64,000 nucleotides of DNA from positions 35,952-99,951 of the forward strand of contig NZ_KB905852.1 in assembly GCF_000381065.1 (NCBI RefSeq), written 5' to 3'. The notes beneath the pieces are model-generated. The model was given only the letters and a program-made list of their open reading frames with translations. It was not told the DNA's origin and made no database searches. The position numbers and the translations under genes were made by a program. Source of the stretch: Propionispira raffinosivorans DSM 20765. Lineage in GTDB: Bacteria; Bacillota; Negativicutes; Selenomonadales; Selenomonadaceae. How positions within the stretch are numbered: the stretch's first letter is position 1; every line of letters begins with the position of its first letter. Positions 54,426 to 63,898 of the stretch are shown here, piece by piece.

Positions 54426-55697
54426 ATGTTAAAGTTTGGGGATGAAAAAGGTCAACTGAAATGCTCGTTTTGTGGTAAATCACAGGAACAGGTAAGAAAG
54501 TTGGTTGCAGGTCCTGGTGTATACATTTGTGATGAATGTATTGAACTTTGCAATGAGATAATCGAGGAAGAATTCAGTGATGATGTTGAAGTCGAACTGA
54601 AGGATGTTCCAAAACCGAAAGAAATCAGGGGCATTTTAGATCAGTATGTAATTGGTCAAGATGAAGCAAAGAAATCTTTAGCGGTAGCTGTATACAATCA
54701 TTATAAGAGAATCAACATGGGACCTAAAATTGATGATGTTGATTTGCAAAAATCAAATATTCTGATGCTTGGTCCGACCGGCAGCGGTAAGACTTTACTG
54801 GCACAGACCTTAGCGAAAATTTTGAATGTACCGTTTGCCATAGCAGATGCTACTTCTTTAACAGAAGCTGGGTATGTTGGTGAAGATGTTGAAAATATCT
54901 TATTGAAACTGATTCAAGCAGCTGATTACGATGTTGAAAAAGCAGAAAAAGGGATTATTTATATTGATGAAATCGATAAAATTGCCCGGAAATCAGAAAA
55001 TCCTTCGATTACACGCGATGTTTCAGGCGAAGGAGTGCAACAAGCTTTATTAAAGATTCTTGAAGGTACGGTTGCAAGTGTTCCACCGCAAGGCGGACGC
55101 AAACATCCACATCAGGAACTTATACAGATTGATACGACGAATATCTTATTTATCTGCGGCGGTGCATTTGATGGTATTGAAAAAATCATTGATTCTCGTA
55201 CAGGTAAAAAGAACTTAGGTTTTGGTGCCGAAATTAAGAGTAAAGAAGAACGTAAAGTCGGTGAGATTTTGAAATTTGTTCTTCCAGAAGATTTACTTAA
55301 GATAGGCTTGATTCCTGAATTTGTTGGGCGTTTACCAGTGGTTGTTACATTGGAAGCACTTGATGAAGATGTCCTTGTCAGCATATTGACAAAACCGAAA
55401 AACGCCTTGGTGAAACAGTATCAAAAGTTCCTTGATATGGATAATGTTAAATTGGAATTTGAAGAAGATGCGCTTAGAGTCATTGCAAAAGAAGCTTTAA
55501 AACGCAATACTGGTGCTCGTGGATTACGTTCCATCATTGAGTCGGTTATGCGCAATGTGATGTATGAAGTTCCATCACGTGATGATGTAGCGAAATGCAC
55601 TGTGACGAAGGAAGTTGTTACAGATAAGAAAGATCCTATATTGACATTAGACGAGAAAAAGGCAAAAAAGCCTTTAACCAATGAAGAATCGGCTTAG
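54426..55697 (+). CDS. clpX: Clp protease ATP-binding subunit ClpX
   Basis: This 423-residue AAA+ unfoldase has the N-terminal C4 zinc finger [15 protein letters not shown] (about 15-41), Walker A GPTGSGKT, Walker [12 protein letters not shown], the pore loop YVGEDVE and ClpP-contacting IGF-type loop GFGAEI. GAGAGGTG precedes ATG 54426. A terminator follows, separating it from lon. Confidence 0.97.
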   Translation: MLKFGDEKGQLKCSFCGKSQEQVRKLVAGPGVYICDECIELCNEIIEEEFSDDVEVELKDVPKPKEIRGILDQYVIGQDEAKKSLAVAVYNHYKRINMGPKIDDVDLQKSNILMLGPTGSGKTLLAQTLAKILNVPFAIADATSLTEAGYVGEDVENILLKLIQAADYDVEKAEKGIIYIDEIDKIARKSENPSITRDVSGEGVQQALLKILEGTVASVPPQGGRKHPHQELIQIDTTNILFICGGAFDGIEKIIDSRTGKKNLGFGAEIKSKEERKVGEILKFVLPEDLLKIGLIPEFVGRLPVVVTLEALDEDVLVSILTKPKNALVKQYQKFLDMDNVKLEFEEDALRVIAKEALKRNTGARGLRSIIESVMRNVMYEVPSRDDVAKCTVTKEVVTDKKDPILTLDEKKAKKPLTNEESA

Positions 55698-55710
55698 TCA
55701 AAAGGTTTTT

Positions 55711-55746
55711 AAAAGGGACGTTGTATTTTTACAGCGTCTCTTTTTG
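55711..55746 (+). terminator. Terminator after clpX
   Basis: AAAAGGGACG and CGTCTCTTTTT pair around a short inner GTA/TAC stem. Confidence 0.75.
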
Positions 55747-55905
55747 GTTTATTTTCTATGAATCAATATTATAGAGGATTTTTCTGTTTTGGTTTAGAAT
55801 ACCAATTATTTAGGTATCAATAAAGATTCTAGTTTATGCACGATAAAAAGATGATTTACAATAAAGTGCGCATTACATAAAAAAATATAATGAGGAGGTT
55901 TTTAT

Positions 55906-58224
55906 ATGGATACGAATCGCAAAATGCCTTTATTACCGTTACGAGGAATCATGGTTTTTCCGTATATGATCATCCATTTAGATGTTGGCAGAGAAAAGTC
56001 GATTGCAGCCTTGGAAGAGGCTATGCTGCATGATCGAATTATCATGTTGAGTGCCCAAAAAGATGCAGCCATTGAAAAACCAGGACAAGATGATATATTT
56101 GAAATTGGCACGATTGCTGAAGTAAAGCAGCTCTTAAAGTTACCAGGTGGCACAATTCGTGTTTTGGTTGAGGGATTACATAGAGCTAAGATTGTGAAAC
56201 ATAATGAATTGGAAAAATATTATGAAGTTGAAATAGAAGAGTTTAATGAAACAGTGGAGCCGTCACTGGAATTAGAAGCTTTGACTCGAGCTGTTGTGCA
56301 CGAATTTGAACAGTGGGTGAAGTTAAGCAAGAAAATTCCGCCGGAAACTTTAGTCTCTGTCGTGATTGTGGAAGATGCTGGCAGGCTTTGTGATTTAATT
56401 GCCAGTCATTTGAATCTTAAATTGGATGATAAACAAGCCTTGCTTACGGCAACGGATGTTAAAGTTCGGCTGGAAAAATTATATGAGATATTGGCGCGAG
56501 AAATGGAAGTTCTTGAAATTGAACGAAAGATAAGTGGTCGTGTTAGAAAGCAAATGGAAAAGATCCAAAAAGATTATTATCTACGAGAACAAATGAAAGC
56601 TATTCAAAAAGAGCTGGGTGACAAAGATGATAAATCAGCTGAAATTGAGGAGTATCAGAAAAAACTCGCAGAAACAAAGTATCCGGACGATGTTGTTGAA
56701 CGTATCAATAAAGAACTTAGTCGTTTAGAAAAAATGTCGTCGCTATCTTCTGAAACTGGTGTGATTCGTACGTATTTAGATTGGCTGCTGTCTTTGCCAT
56801 GGGACAATGCAACGAAGGAACAGCTGGATATAAAAGAAGCTGAAAAAATATTAAATAAAGATCATTATGGGTTAGAAAAGGTAAAAGAACGGATTTTAGA
56901 ATATTTGGCAATTCGCAAATTATCCGATTCACTTAAGGGACCGATTCTGTGTTTAGTTGGCCCTCCCGGGGTTGGTAAAACATCTTTGGCACGTTCGATT
57001 GCCCGCTCACTAGGTCGTACTTTTGTCAGAGCATCTTTGGGTGGCGTACGGGATGAAGCGGAAATTCGCGGGCATCGTCGTACGTATGTTGGAGCACTTC
57101 CCGGGCGAATCATTCAAGGCCTAAAAACAGCAGGATCATACAATCCAGTATTTTTGTTGGATGAGATTGATAAAATGAATTCAGATTTTAAGGGTGATCC
57201 ATCGGCCGCTCTGCTAGAGGTTCTTGATCCCGAACAGAACAATACGTTTAGTGATCACTACATTGAACTGCCATTTGATCTTTCAAAGGTGCTCTGGGTG
57301 GTTACAGCAAATGCAATACATACGATTCCGCGACCGCTTCGTGACCGCATGGAAATCATTCATTTGCCAAGTTATACGGAAGAAGAAAAATTGCAGATTG
57401 CTCAGCGTTATTTAGTGAAAAAACAAATAAAAGAAAATGGCTTAAAATCGGCACAAATTCAATTTTCAGAAGGAACACTGCAGAAAATGATTGCAGGCTT
57501 TACACGAGAATCGGGTGTGCGCGAACTAGAACGTATTGTTGCAAAAGTCTGCCGTAAGGTTGCTTTGCAAATTGTCCAAAAGGACAAAAAAACGGTAAAA
57601 GTAACAGCTCAAAATTTGCATGCTTTTTTAGGGAGAACTAAATTTATACACAGCAAAGCGGAAAAAGAGGCCGAAGTTGGTGTATGTACCGGTATGGCCT
57701 GGACTGAGGTCGGTGGTGATATTTTACCTACTGAAGTTACTGTCATCAAAGGCAAGGGGAAATTGATTCTGACAGGTCAATTAGGTGATGTGATGCAAGA
57801 ATCAGCGCAGGCTGGACTTAGTTATATTCGCAGCCGTACCCAAGAATTGAATATTGATGCTGAATTTTATGAAAAGCAGGATATTCATATCCATCTGCCG
57901 GAAGGGGCGATTCCTAAAGATGGTCCATCGGCTGGTATTACAATGGCTACGGCTATGGTATCTGCTTTAACGGATCAAAAAGTTCGTTCGGATGTGGCAA
58001 TGACTGGGGAAATTACCTTACGTGGCAGAGTTTTGCCGATCGGTGGACTAAAAGAAAAAGTAATAGCGGCATATCGTGAAGGTATCAAAACGATTATTTT
58101 ACCAAAAGAAAATGAACGAGATATTGAGGATATTCCAAAAAATATAAGGCACGAATTAGAATTTGTTCCAGTTGAACATATGGATCAAGTTTTAGCGTGT
58201 GCAATGGTGAAAGAACATGAGTGA
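55906..58224 (+). CDS. lon: ATP-dependent protease La (LonA)
   Basis: This 772-residue protease has the N-terminal LON domain (about 5-200), an AAA+ domain with Walker A GPPGVGKTS and Walker B VFLLDEIDKM, and the Ser-Lys peptidase domain with Ser675 (PKDGPSAG) and Lys718 (GLKEK). GAGGAGG precedes ATG 55906. Its 3' end overlaps ysxC by 8 bases, as in other Firmicutes. Confidence 0.97.
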   Translation: MDTNRKMPLLPLRGIMVFPYMIIHLDVGREKSIAALEEAMLHDRIIMLSAQKDAAIEKPGQDDIFEIGTIAEVKQLLKLPGGTIRVLVEGLHRAKIVKHNELEKYYEVEIEEFNETVEPSLELEALTRAVVHEFEQWVKLSKKIPPETLVSVVIVEDAGRLCDLIASHLNLKLDDKQALLTATDVKVRLEKLYEILAREMEVLEIERKISGRVRKQMEKIQKDYYLREQMKAIQKELGDKDDKSAEIEEYQKKLAETKYPDDVVERINKELSRLEKMSSLSSETGVIRTYLDWLLSLPWDNATKEQLDIKEAEKILNKDHYGLEKVKERILEYLAIRKLSDSLKGPILCLVGPPGVGKTSLARSIARSLGRTFVRASLGGVRDEAEIRGHRRTYVGALPGRIIQGLKTAGSYNPVFLLDEIDKMNSDFKGDPSAALLEVLDPEQNNTFSDHYIELPFDLSKVLWVVTANAIHTIPRPLRDRMEIIHLPSYTEEEKLQIAQRYLVKKQIKENGLKSAQIQFSEGTLQKMIAGFTRESGVRELERIVAKVCRKVALQIVQKDKKTVKVTAQNLHAFLGRTKFIHSKAEKEAEVGVCTGMAWTEVGGDILPTEVTVIKGKGKLILTGQLGDVMQESAQAGLSYIRSRTQELNIDAEFYEKQDIHIHLPEGAIPKDGPSAGITMATAMVSALTDQKVRSDVAMTGEITLRGRVLPIGGLKEKVIAAYREGIKTIILPKENERDIEDIPKNIRHELEFVPVEHMDQVLACAMVKEHE

Positions 58225-58846
58225 AAAAGATAAAGTAATTATAACGCAAGGCAAATATATTGCTTCAGCGGTACAAGTGGAGCAGTATCCAGAAGACAAG
58301 ATGAAAGAAATTGTTTTTATGGGCCGCTCCAATGTAGGTAAGTCGTCGTTGATCAATTCGCTTACGAGAGTTAAAGGGTTGGCCAGAGTGAGCGGGAATC
58401 CGGGTAAGACACAGACGATTAACTTTTATGAATTAGGTGCTAAGTTAGAAGACAGAGAAGATCGAATTGATTTTTATCTGGTCGATTTGCCGGGGTATGG
58501 ATATGCAAAAACCGGACAGGAAAATCGTAAACGCTGGGCAAAATTTATTGATGAGTATTTGCTGAAATCTCAACAATTGCAATTTGTTTGCCAGTTAATT
58601 GACAGCCGTCATGCACCAATGCCATCGGATGTGGACATGTTTAATTGGTTGGTTAAACATAATCTTCCAGTCTTGGTTATTGCTACGAAAGCAGATAAAT
58701 TGGGAAAAAATGCTCTACAAAAAAATTTGGCCGTTATCAGAAAATCATTAGGTGTACCAGATTTGGCGGTGCTGCCTTATTCTGCAGTTAAAAGTGAAGG
58801 GCGTTCAGAATTACTTGACGTCATAGGTGATGTTTTGGTACAATAA
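58217..58846 (+). CDS. ysxC: Ribosome-biogenesis GTPase YsxC/EngB
   Basis: This 209-residue essential TRAFAC GTPase acts in 50S subunit assembly. G1 is GRSNVGKSS, G3 is VDLPGYG and G4 is TKADK. Ser-Ala in PYSAVK marks G5. It starts inside the 3' end of lon (8-base overlap), showing translational coupling. Confidence 0.95.
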   Translation: MSEKDKVIITQGKYIASAVQVEQYPEDKMKEIVFMGRSNVGKSSLINSLTRVKGLARVSGNPGKTQTINFYELGAKLEDREDRIDFYLVDLPGYGYAKTGQENRKRWAKFIDEYLLKSQQLQFVCQLIDSRHAPMPSDVDMFNWLVKHNLPVLVIATKADKLGKNALQKNLAVIRKSLGVPDLAVLPYSAVKSEGRSELLDVIGDVLVQ

Positions 58847-58919
58847 AAGAAAACATATATAAGAGGGATTTATGGTAAAAAGTTTATGCGTAAATTTTTG
58901 TTATATAAGGGGAGCGAAA

Positions 58920-59393
58920 ATGATAAAAAAGGAACCGGTTCGTTTGACAGTGTTTGATAAAGAGTTATTGAATGTCTTACAGACCCAGTTGCCAATCAGT
59001 AAACGGCCATTTGCTGATTTAGCAGCTATGCTAAATACAGAGGAATCGATTGTGATCAATCGTATTAAAGATTTAAAAGAAGCCGGATATGTACGGCGTA
59101 TAGGACCTTTTTTTGATTCGGATAAACTAGGTTACCAGGGAACGTTAATTGCCGTAAAAGTCGATCCAGCATATATGGAATCTGTTGCAACGGCGATTAA
59201 CTGTTATCCGGGAGCTACCCATAATTATGAACGGGATGGTTTATACAACCTGTGGTTTACGCTGTTGACTCCCGATACCAAGCTGCGTGAGCAGATATTG
59301 GAAGAGGTGCGAAACTTGCCAGGTGTAGAAAAACTCATTAGCTTAATTGCGAGAAAAAAATATAAAATTAACGTTCAGTTTAATTTGAAGTAG
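58920..59393 (+). CDS. ahbA: Siroheme decarboxylase subunit AhbA (Lrp/AsnC type)
   Basis: This 157-residue protein has an N-terminal AsnC-like winged helix (FADLAAMLNTEESIVINRIKDLKEAGYVRRIGPFF) and a ferredoxin-like domain with ATHNYERDGLYNLWFTLL. This is the AhbA/NirD-type pattern in which the Lrp fold decarboxylates siroheme. ATG 58920 after GGGGAG is preferred over an in-frame start 16 codons earlier. AhbB follows directly. The product would be 12,18-didecarboxysiroheme of the alternative heme (or heme d1) route. Confidence 0.88.
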   Translation: MIKKEPVRLTVFDKELLNVLQTQLPISKRPFADLAAMLNTEESIVINRIKDLKEAGYVRRIGPFFDSDKLGYQGTLIAVKVDPAYMESVATAINCYPGATHNYERDGLYNLWFTLLTPDTKLREQILEEVRNLPGVEKLISLIARKKYKINVQFNLK

Positions 59394-59401
59394 GTGAAAA
59401 C

Positions 59402-59878
59402 ATGGATGCATTAGATAAAAAAATTATTCAAGCCATGCAAGATGAGTTTCCCGTTGTTGAAAAACCTTACGAAGAAATTGCTGGGCGGATTGGTATTACT
59501 GAAGCTGAACTCTTAGCTCGTTTACAGGTGTTTAAACGAGATGGACAAATTCGCAAAATGGGAGCTGTGCTTCGCCATCGTGAAGTCGGTTTTTCATCGA
59601 ATGTACTGTGTGCGTGGGCGGTTCCAGAACAGCAGATTGAAATTGTAGCGCAGCAGATGTCGGAAAGTACGGCTGTTTCTCATTGTTATGATCGCAATAC
59701 GATGCCCGATTGGCCCTATAGTGTTTATACAATGATCCATGGACACAGCCGTGAGGAATGCAATGCGATTGCTCAGGAGCTGGCTGAAAAAACGCATATA
59801 GTGGATCGTGTGATGCTGTTTAGTGTGAAAGAATGGAAAAAAACAAGTATGCGTTATTTTTCTGAAGCTGAAATATAA
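59402..59878 (+). CDS. ahbB: Siroheme decarboxylase subunit AhbB (Lrp/AsnC type)
   Basis: This 158-residue partner of AhbA has the same fold: a winged helix ending GQIRKMGAVLRHREVGFSSN, then VLCAWAVPEQQ and SHCYDRNTMPDWPYSVYTMIHG with conserved His/Tyr residues of the siroheme pocket. It starts 8 bases after ahbA. The radical-SAM ahbC and ahbD genes that complete the route are not in the window. Confidence 0.88.
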   Translation: MDALDKKIIQAMQDEFPVVEKPYEEIAGRIGITEAELLARLQVFKRDGQIRKMGAVLRHREVGFSSNVLCAWAVPEQQIEIVAQQMSESTAVSHCYDRNTMPDWPYSVYTMIHGHSREECNAIAQELAEKTHIVDRVMLFSVKEWKKTSMRYFSEAEI

Positions 59879-59905
59879 AATTATTTATACAGCCGTTTAC
59901 GGTAT

Positions 59906-59938
59906 AAAAAAAGAGATCATGCGTGATCTCTTTTTTTA
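59906..59938 (+). terminator. Terminator after ahbB
   Basis: AAAAAAAGAGATCA and TGATCTCTTTTTTT form a perfect stem with a 4-base centre. Confidence 0.9.
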
Positions 59939-59962
59939 TACGCTGGAGGATATGGTTGATGC

Positions 59963-59992
59963 TTGCCTGTAAGTGTTTATAAATGTTACTAT
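59963..59992 (+). promoter_or_regulatory. Putative aminotransferase promoter
   Basis: TTGCCT, an 18-base spacer and TACTAT lie 50 bases before the start codon. Confidence 0.45.
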
Positions 59993-60041
59993 GTAAAGGT
60001 ATACGATACATAACATTAAAAAAGAGTGAAGGATGATGGAA

Positions 60042-61229
60042 ATGATAGCAGAAAAAATGTATGAATTAGGCAGTAAAAAATCGACGATTCGTACGATTTT
60101 TGAATATGGTCAAGAAAGAGCCGCCGCTGTAGGGGCCGAAAATATTTTTGACTTTAGTTTGGGTAATCCGAATGTACCAGCTCCTGATTTTATTAAAGAG
60201 GCAATCTTGGACATTTTAAATGAAGAAGAACCTTGTGCAATTCATGGTTATACGATAGCACCAGGGAATCCACAAGTTCGAGAAATTTTAGCGCAGAGTA
60301 TCAATGCAAGATTTTCTACGACCTTTACGGGAAAAAATCTTTTTATGACAGCTGGCGCGGCAGCCGCCATTACGGTTGTATTTAAAGCTCTTAGCGAAAA
60401 GGCAGATGAATTTATTGCATTTGCGCCATTCTTTCCTGAATATGAATGCTTTGTGGAATCTACCGGAGCTAAATTAGTTGTGGTTCCTGCACAGATTGAA
60501 GATTTTCAAATTAATTTTGCTGAATTTGAAAAAAGAATCAACAGTCATACGAAAGCGGTTATTGTCAATTCTCCGAATAATCCAAGTGGTGCTGTATATT
60601 CCGAAGCTACAATACAAAAACTGGTGGCAATTTTAGAAGAAAAATCGGCACAGTATGGACAGCCAATTTTCTTGATTTCGGATGAACCATACCGTGAAAT
60701 TGCGTATGATAACATAGAAGTTCCTTATCTAACGAAATATTATAAAAATACATTGGTTTGTTATTCCTACAGCAAATCTTTTTCCTTGCCGGGCGAAAGA
60801 ATTGGTTATGTAGTCGTTCCAGACGAACTTGTTGATTTCAACAGAATGTATGCGGCTATCGCTGGGGCTGGCCGTGTTTTGACTCATGTCAATGCACCGT
60901 CATTGTTTCAAAAAGTGGTAGCACGCTGTGCGGGCAAACCTTCTGATATCAGCACGTATGTGACAAATGGTACATTGCTTTATAACGGGTTACTTGAAGC
61001 GGGTTTTCATTGTGTAAAACCGCAGGGAGCTTTTTATCTTTTTCCACAATCACTTGAAGCAGATGATGTTGCTTTTTGTGAACGAGCAAAAAAATATGAT
61101 CTGTTATTGGTACCAGGCCGTGATTTTGGTTGTCCGGGGCATTTTAGGGCTTCTTATTGTATAAATACAGATACAATTCGTCGTTCTTTGCCTTTATTTA
61201 AAAAATTAGCGGCAGAATACAATAAATAA
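60042..61229 (+). CDS. PLP-dependent class I/II aminotransferase
   Basis: This 395-residue fold-type I aminotransferase has FDFSLGNPNVPAPDF at the N-terminus, NSPNNPSGAVYS, SDEPYREI and the PLP Schiff-base Lys245 in SYSKSFSLPGERIGY. Related proteins act on aspartate, alanine or aromatic amino acids; the substrate is not resolved. ATG 60042 is chosen because GAAGGA is 8 bases upstream, although ATGs at 60033 and 60036 are in or near the ribosome-binding site. Confidence 0.92.
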   Translation: MIAEKMYELGSKKSTIRTIFEYGQERAAAVGAENIFDFSLGNPNVPAPDFIKEAILDILNEEEPCAIHGYTIAPGNPQVREILAQSINARFSTTFTGKNLFMTAGAAAAITVVFKALSEKADEFIAFAPFFPEYECFVESTGAKLVVVPAQIEDFQINFAEFEKRINSHTKAVIVNSPNNPSGAVYSEATIQKLVAILEEKSAQYGQPIFLISDEPYREIAYDNIEVPYLTKYYKNTLVCYSYSKSFSLPGERIGYVVVPDELVDFNRMYAAIAGAGRVLTHVNAPSLFQKVVARCAGKPSDISTYVTNGTLLYNGLLEAGFHCVKPQGAFYLFPQSLEADDVAFCERAKKYDLLLVPGRDFGCPGHFRASYCINTDTIRRSLPLFKKLAAEYNK

Positions 61230-61272
61230 AATCAATGACTTTAATAAACAAAGAATATGATATACAAATAGG

Positions 61273-61317
61273 AATAAATAAAAGATTATGGTTAAAATAC
61301 CTAATCTTTTATTTATT
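61273..61317 (+). terminator. Terminator after the aminotransferase
   Basis: AATAAATAAAAGATTA and TAATCTTTTATTTATT form a 16-base perfect, AT-rich stem with a 13-base loop. Confidence 0.7.
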
Positions 61318-61342
61318 GTAGGCAGTTTAACCTTATAAAACG

Positions 61343-61371
61343 TTGAACTTTATAAAACGATGTAGTATACT
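61343..61371 (+). promoter_or_regulatory. Promoter of the APC permease with a direct repeat
   Basis: TTGAAC (61343), a 17-base spacer and TATACT (61366). TTATAAAACG occurs twice (61333 and 61350), 17 bases apart, flanking the -35. It could be a regulator site. Confidence 0.6.
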
Positions 61372-61447
61372 ATTCATGCTAATGATTTAAATAGTAATTT
61401 ACTGAATTACAGTATAAATTTAGGCATTATGAATGGTGGAGGTTATT

Positions 61448-62713
61448 ATGTCAAGTTTAACGAAAAGTTTAAATGTATATCAGGGTGTGGGGATTTTAGT
61501 TTCGACACTGCTGGGGTCTAGTATTTTTATCGTGCCAGCGATGGCGGCTTCCTTAGCAGGTGAGAAATCAATTATAGCATGGCTTTTAACGTTGCTTTGT
61601 ATTTTGCCAGTAGCTTTTACTTTTAGTAATTTAGCAGCACTTTATCCAAGTGAAGGTGGAACAGCGTTTTTTATTCGTCAGGCATTTAATGGTCAGTTTG
61701 AGCGTTTTACGTCGTGGCTTTTTTTGGCAGCGATGCCGATTGCACCTCCCATCATTTTAATTACCGGTATTTCTTATTTAGGGGCATTATGGAATTTAAA
61801 TGAATTCCAGCTTTTTTTAGCAGAGAGTTTTTCTTTGTTGGCATTGTTTATAATCAATCGGTATGGAATTAATTTTATGAGTAAATTAAACACTTTTATC
61901 ACGCTGGTGACACTAGCTGTTTTAGCTTGCTTAATTGGCAAGGCGGGGCTTGCTGGTGCTTTTGCACGTCCCATAGATCTTTCAATGTACTGGTCTGATT
62001 TAGGAATAGTCATCCCGGCAGTCAGTTTGATTTTTTGGTGTTTTGTCGGTATCGAAGCAGTCGTTCATTTGGCGGGGAGTTTCAAAAATGTTAAGCGGGA
62101 TTTTCCTTTGACGATTTTGATCAGTATTGGCATTGTAGGGGGGCTGTGTATTTTGTTGGGACTCATTGTCCTGAAATATCATGCCTACGGAAATCCTGTA
62201 TTAAATGCTAACTATATGGTCTTTTTATTTAATATATTATTTGGCTCAGCCGGTAAAATATTTGTTGCTGTGATGGCTTTTTGCACTTGTTTAGCTGCGG
62301 TTAATTTATATTTGGTGAGTTTTTCAAAAATGCTTTATGCTATGAGTATGACTGGCGCGTTACCAGAATGTTTCCAGAAATTGAATAAAATGAGTGTTCC
62401 CATACCGGCAATGCTGCTATGTTATAGTATTGTTTTTCTTACCTTGTTGGTGAGGCAATTAATTGGTTTTCAGCTTGAAGAACTTATTTTATATGCCAAT
62501 GTTATTTTTATGGCTGTCTATTTGCTGGCTTCTTTAGCCGGGGTAGTTTTATTATCGGGGCTTAAACGTGGGATGGCTTGTTTGTCGACTATTTTATGTT
62601 CTTGTTTATTTATATCATTGGGGATTAAGTGCATCTATGTACTCCTTTTATGTATAGGCGTGATGATTATAGATTATATTTGGTATCACCACCAACGAAT
62701 GATTCAAGCTTAA
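61448..62713 (+). CDS. APC-family amino acid permease
   Basis: This 421-residue inner-membrane transporter has about twelve helices. The GVGILVSTLLGSSIFIVPAMAA opening carries the unwound TM1 motif of the APC fold, and FWCFVGIEAVVHLAGSFKN is the TM6 region. It resembles the YjeH/YjeM-like amino acid permease or exporter branch; substrate and direction are not determined. GGTGGAGG precedes ATG 61448, which is preferred over the in-frame ATG that overlaps that site. Confidence 0.9.
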   Translation: MSSLTKSLNVYQGVGILVSTLLGSSIFIVPAMAASLAGEKSIIAWLLTLLCILPVAFTFSNLAALYPSEGGTAFFIRQAFNGQFERFTSWLFLAAMPIAPPIILITGISYLGALWNLNEFQLFLAESFSLLALFIINRYGINFMSKLNTFITLVTLAVLACLIGKAGLAGAFARPIDLSMYWSDLGIVIPAVSLIFWCFVGIEAVVHLAGSFKNVKRDFPLTILISIGIVGGLCILLGLIVLKYHAYGNPVLNANYMVFLFNILFGSAGKIFVAVMAFCTCLAAVNLYLVSFSKMLYAMSMTGALPECFQKLNKMSVPIPAMLLCYSIVFLTLLVRQLIGFQLEELILYANVIFMAVYLLASLAGVVLLSGLKRGMACLSTILCSCLFISLGIKCIYVLLLCIGVMIIDYIWYHHQRMIQA

Positions 62714-62801
62714 AACATCGGTGTTCTTTTCTTTTGCAGGAGTTTGTTGGAATTTACGGAATATTATATAATACGTTATTATTGCAAAAGGAAGAAATTG
62801 A

Positions 62802-63716
62802 ATGATCGATGAACGGGAAATGAAATATATTTTACAAGTTGCGGAGGAATTAAGCTTTTCGCAAGCCGCAAAAAAACTTTATGTTAGTCAGCCATCCTTG
62901 AGCCAATGCATTAAAAAAGTTGAAATTGAAATCGGAGTAGAGTTATTTGATCGGCGAACCAGTCCACTGACGCTTACGTTTGCTGGTGGTCTTTATATAA
63001 AAAAAGCAAAGCAGATTCAAACAATTCAGCAAGACTTGCTTAGTCAAATTGAAGATCTTTCGGATTTAAAACGGGGACATCTTAAGATTGGGACTTCGTA
63101 TTCAAGGACGGCTTATTTGTTGACGCGGATCTTACCGGAGTTTCGTATGCGTTTTCCAGGGATTGACATCAGTCTGGTTGAAGGAACAACAATCGAGCTG
63201 CAGGAATATGCAGCGAGTGGGATGACGGATCTTTCCTTTGTTTATCTGCCACTTAAAAATGAAGAGCTTATTTATGAGCATATTGTCGATGAAGAGATTT
63301 TGCTGGCACTACCCGCGAATCATCCAATTAGCCAAAAATTTTCGTCGCAGGAGCAAACGATACCTTTCCCAAAAGTTTCCTTTGCTGCTTTTGCAAATGA
63401 ACCCTTTATTGTTATGAAAAATAAGCGTAAAATGCGAGAAGCATTTTTGACCTTATGCGAAAAAACCAAAACGCATCCTAAGGTGATATTGCAGTCTAAT
63501 AGTTTAGTTTCAGCACAGTCATTAGTGGCCGTCGGCGTTGGAGCCACGTTGGTCACAGATACGTTGGCTCTGTATAACAAACTGGCCAGTAATCCGTGCT
63601 ATTTTTCGTTGATCGAGCCAATAGAGCCGCGCCATATGGTGGCAGCTTATCCTAAAAAAGTACGTTTGTCAAAAGCCGCGGATGCTTTTTTGCAACTGAC
63701 AAAAGAATATATGTAA
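62802..63716 (+). CDS. LysR-family transcriptional regulator
   Basis: This 304-residue regulator has an N-terminal HTH (about 1-60, FSQAAKKLYVSQPSLSQCIKKVE..GVELFDRR) and a C-terminal inducer-binding domain of two alpha/beta lobes. It lies in the same direction behind the permease gene, which it may control. The GGAAG ribosome-binding site is weak but well placed before ATG 62802. The ligand is unknown. Confidence 0.93.
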   Translation: MIDEREMKYILQVAEELSFSQAAKKLYVSQPSLSQCIKKVEIEIGVELFDRRTSPLTLTFAGGLYIKKAKQIQTIQQDLLSQIEDLSDLKRGHLKIGTSYSRTAYLLTRILPEFRMRFPGIDISLVEGTTIELQEYAASGMTDLSFVYLPLKNEELIYEHIVDEEILLALPANHPISQKFSSQEQTIPFPKVSFAAFANEPFIVMKNKRKMREAFLTLCEKTKTHPKVILQSNSLVSAQSLVAVGVGATLVTDTLALYNKLASNPCYFSLIEPIEPRHMVAAYPKKVRLSKAADAFLQLTKEYM

Positions 63717-63718
63717 AT

Positions 63719-63767
63719 AAAAAATGAACAATTGCTTTTTGATGACAAGCAATTGTTCATTTTTTTA
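63719..63767 (+). terminator. Terminator after the lysR gene
   Basis: AAATGAACAATTGCTT and AAGCAATTGTTCATTT form a perfect stem followed by a T-run. Confidence 0.9.
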
Positions 63768-63837
63768 TTAACTGTTCGAAATAAACCACCGGCTTAGCCG
63801 GCGGAATCGACGGTTTTGACTTTAGTCGAAAAAAAAT

Positions 63838-63887
63838 CCCTGTTACAATAAATGCAGGTCTAGCCAACCGCATAAAAAATAACAGGG
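63838..63887 (+). promoter_or_regulatory. Hairpin sequestering the tnpA ribosome-binding site
   Basis: CCCTGTTA (63838-63845) pairs with TAACAGGG (63880-63887), covering the first half of AGGGAGG before tnpA. Known IS200 elements use such a structure to hold translation low. Confidence 0.6.
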
Positions 63888-63898
63888 AGGTCTTTATC

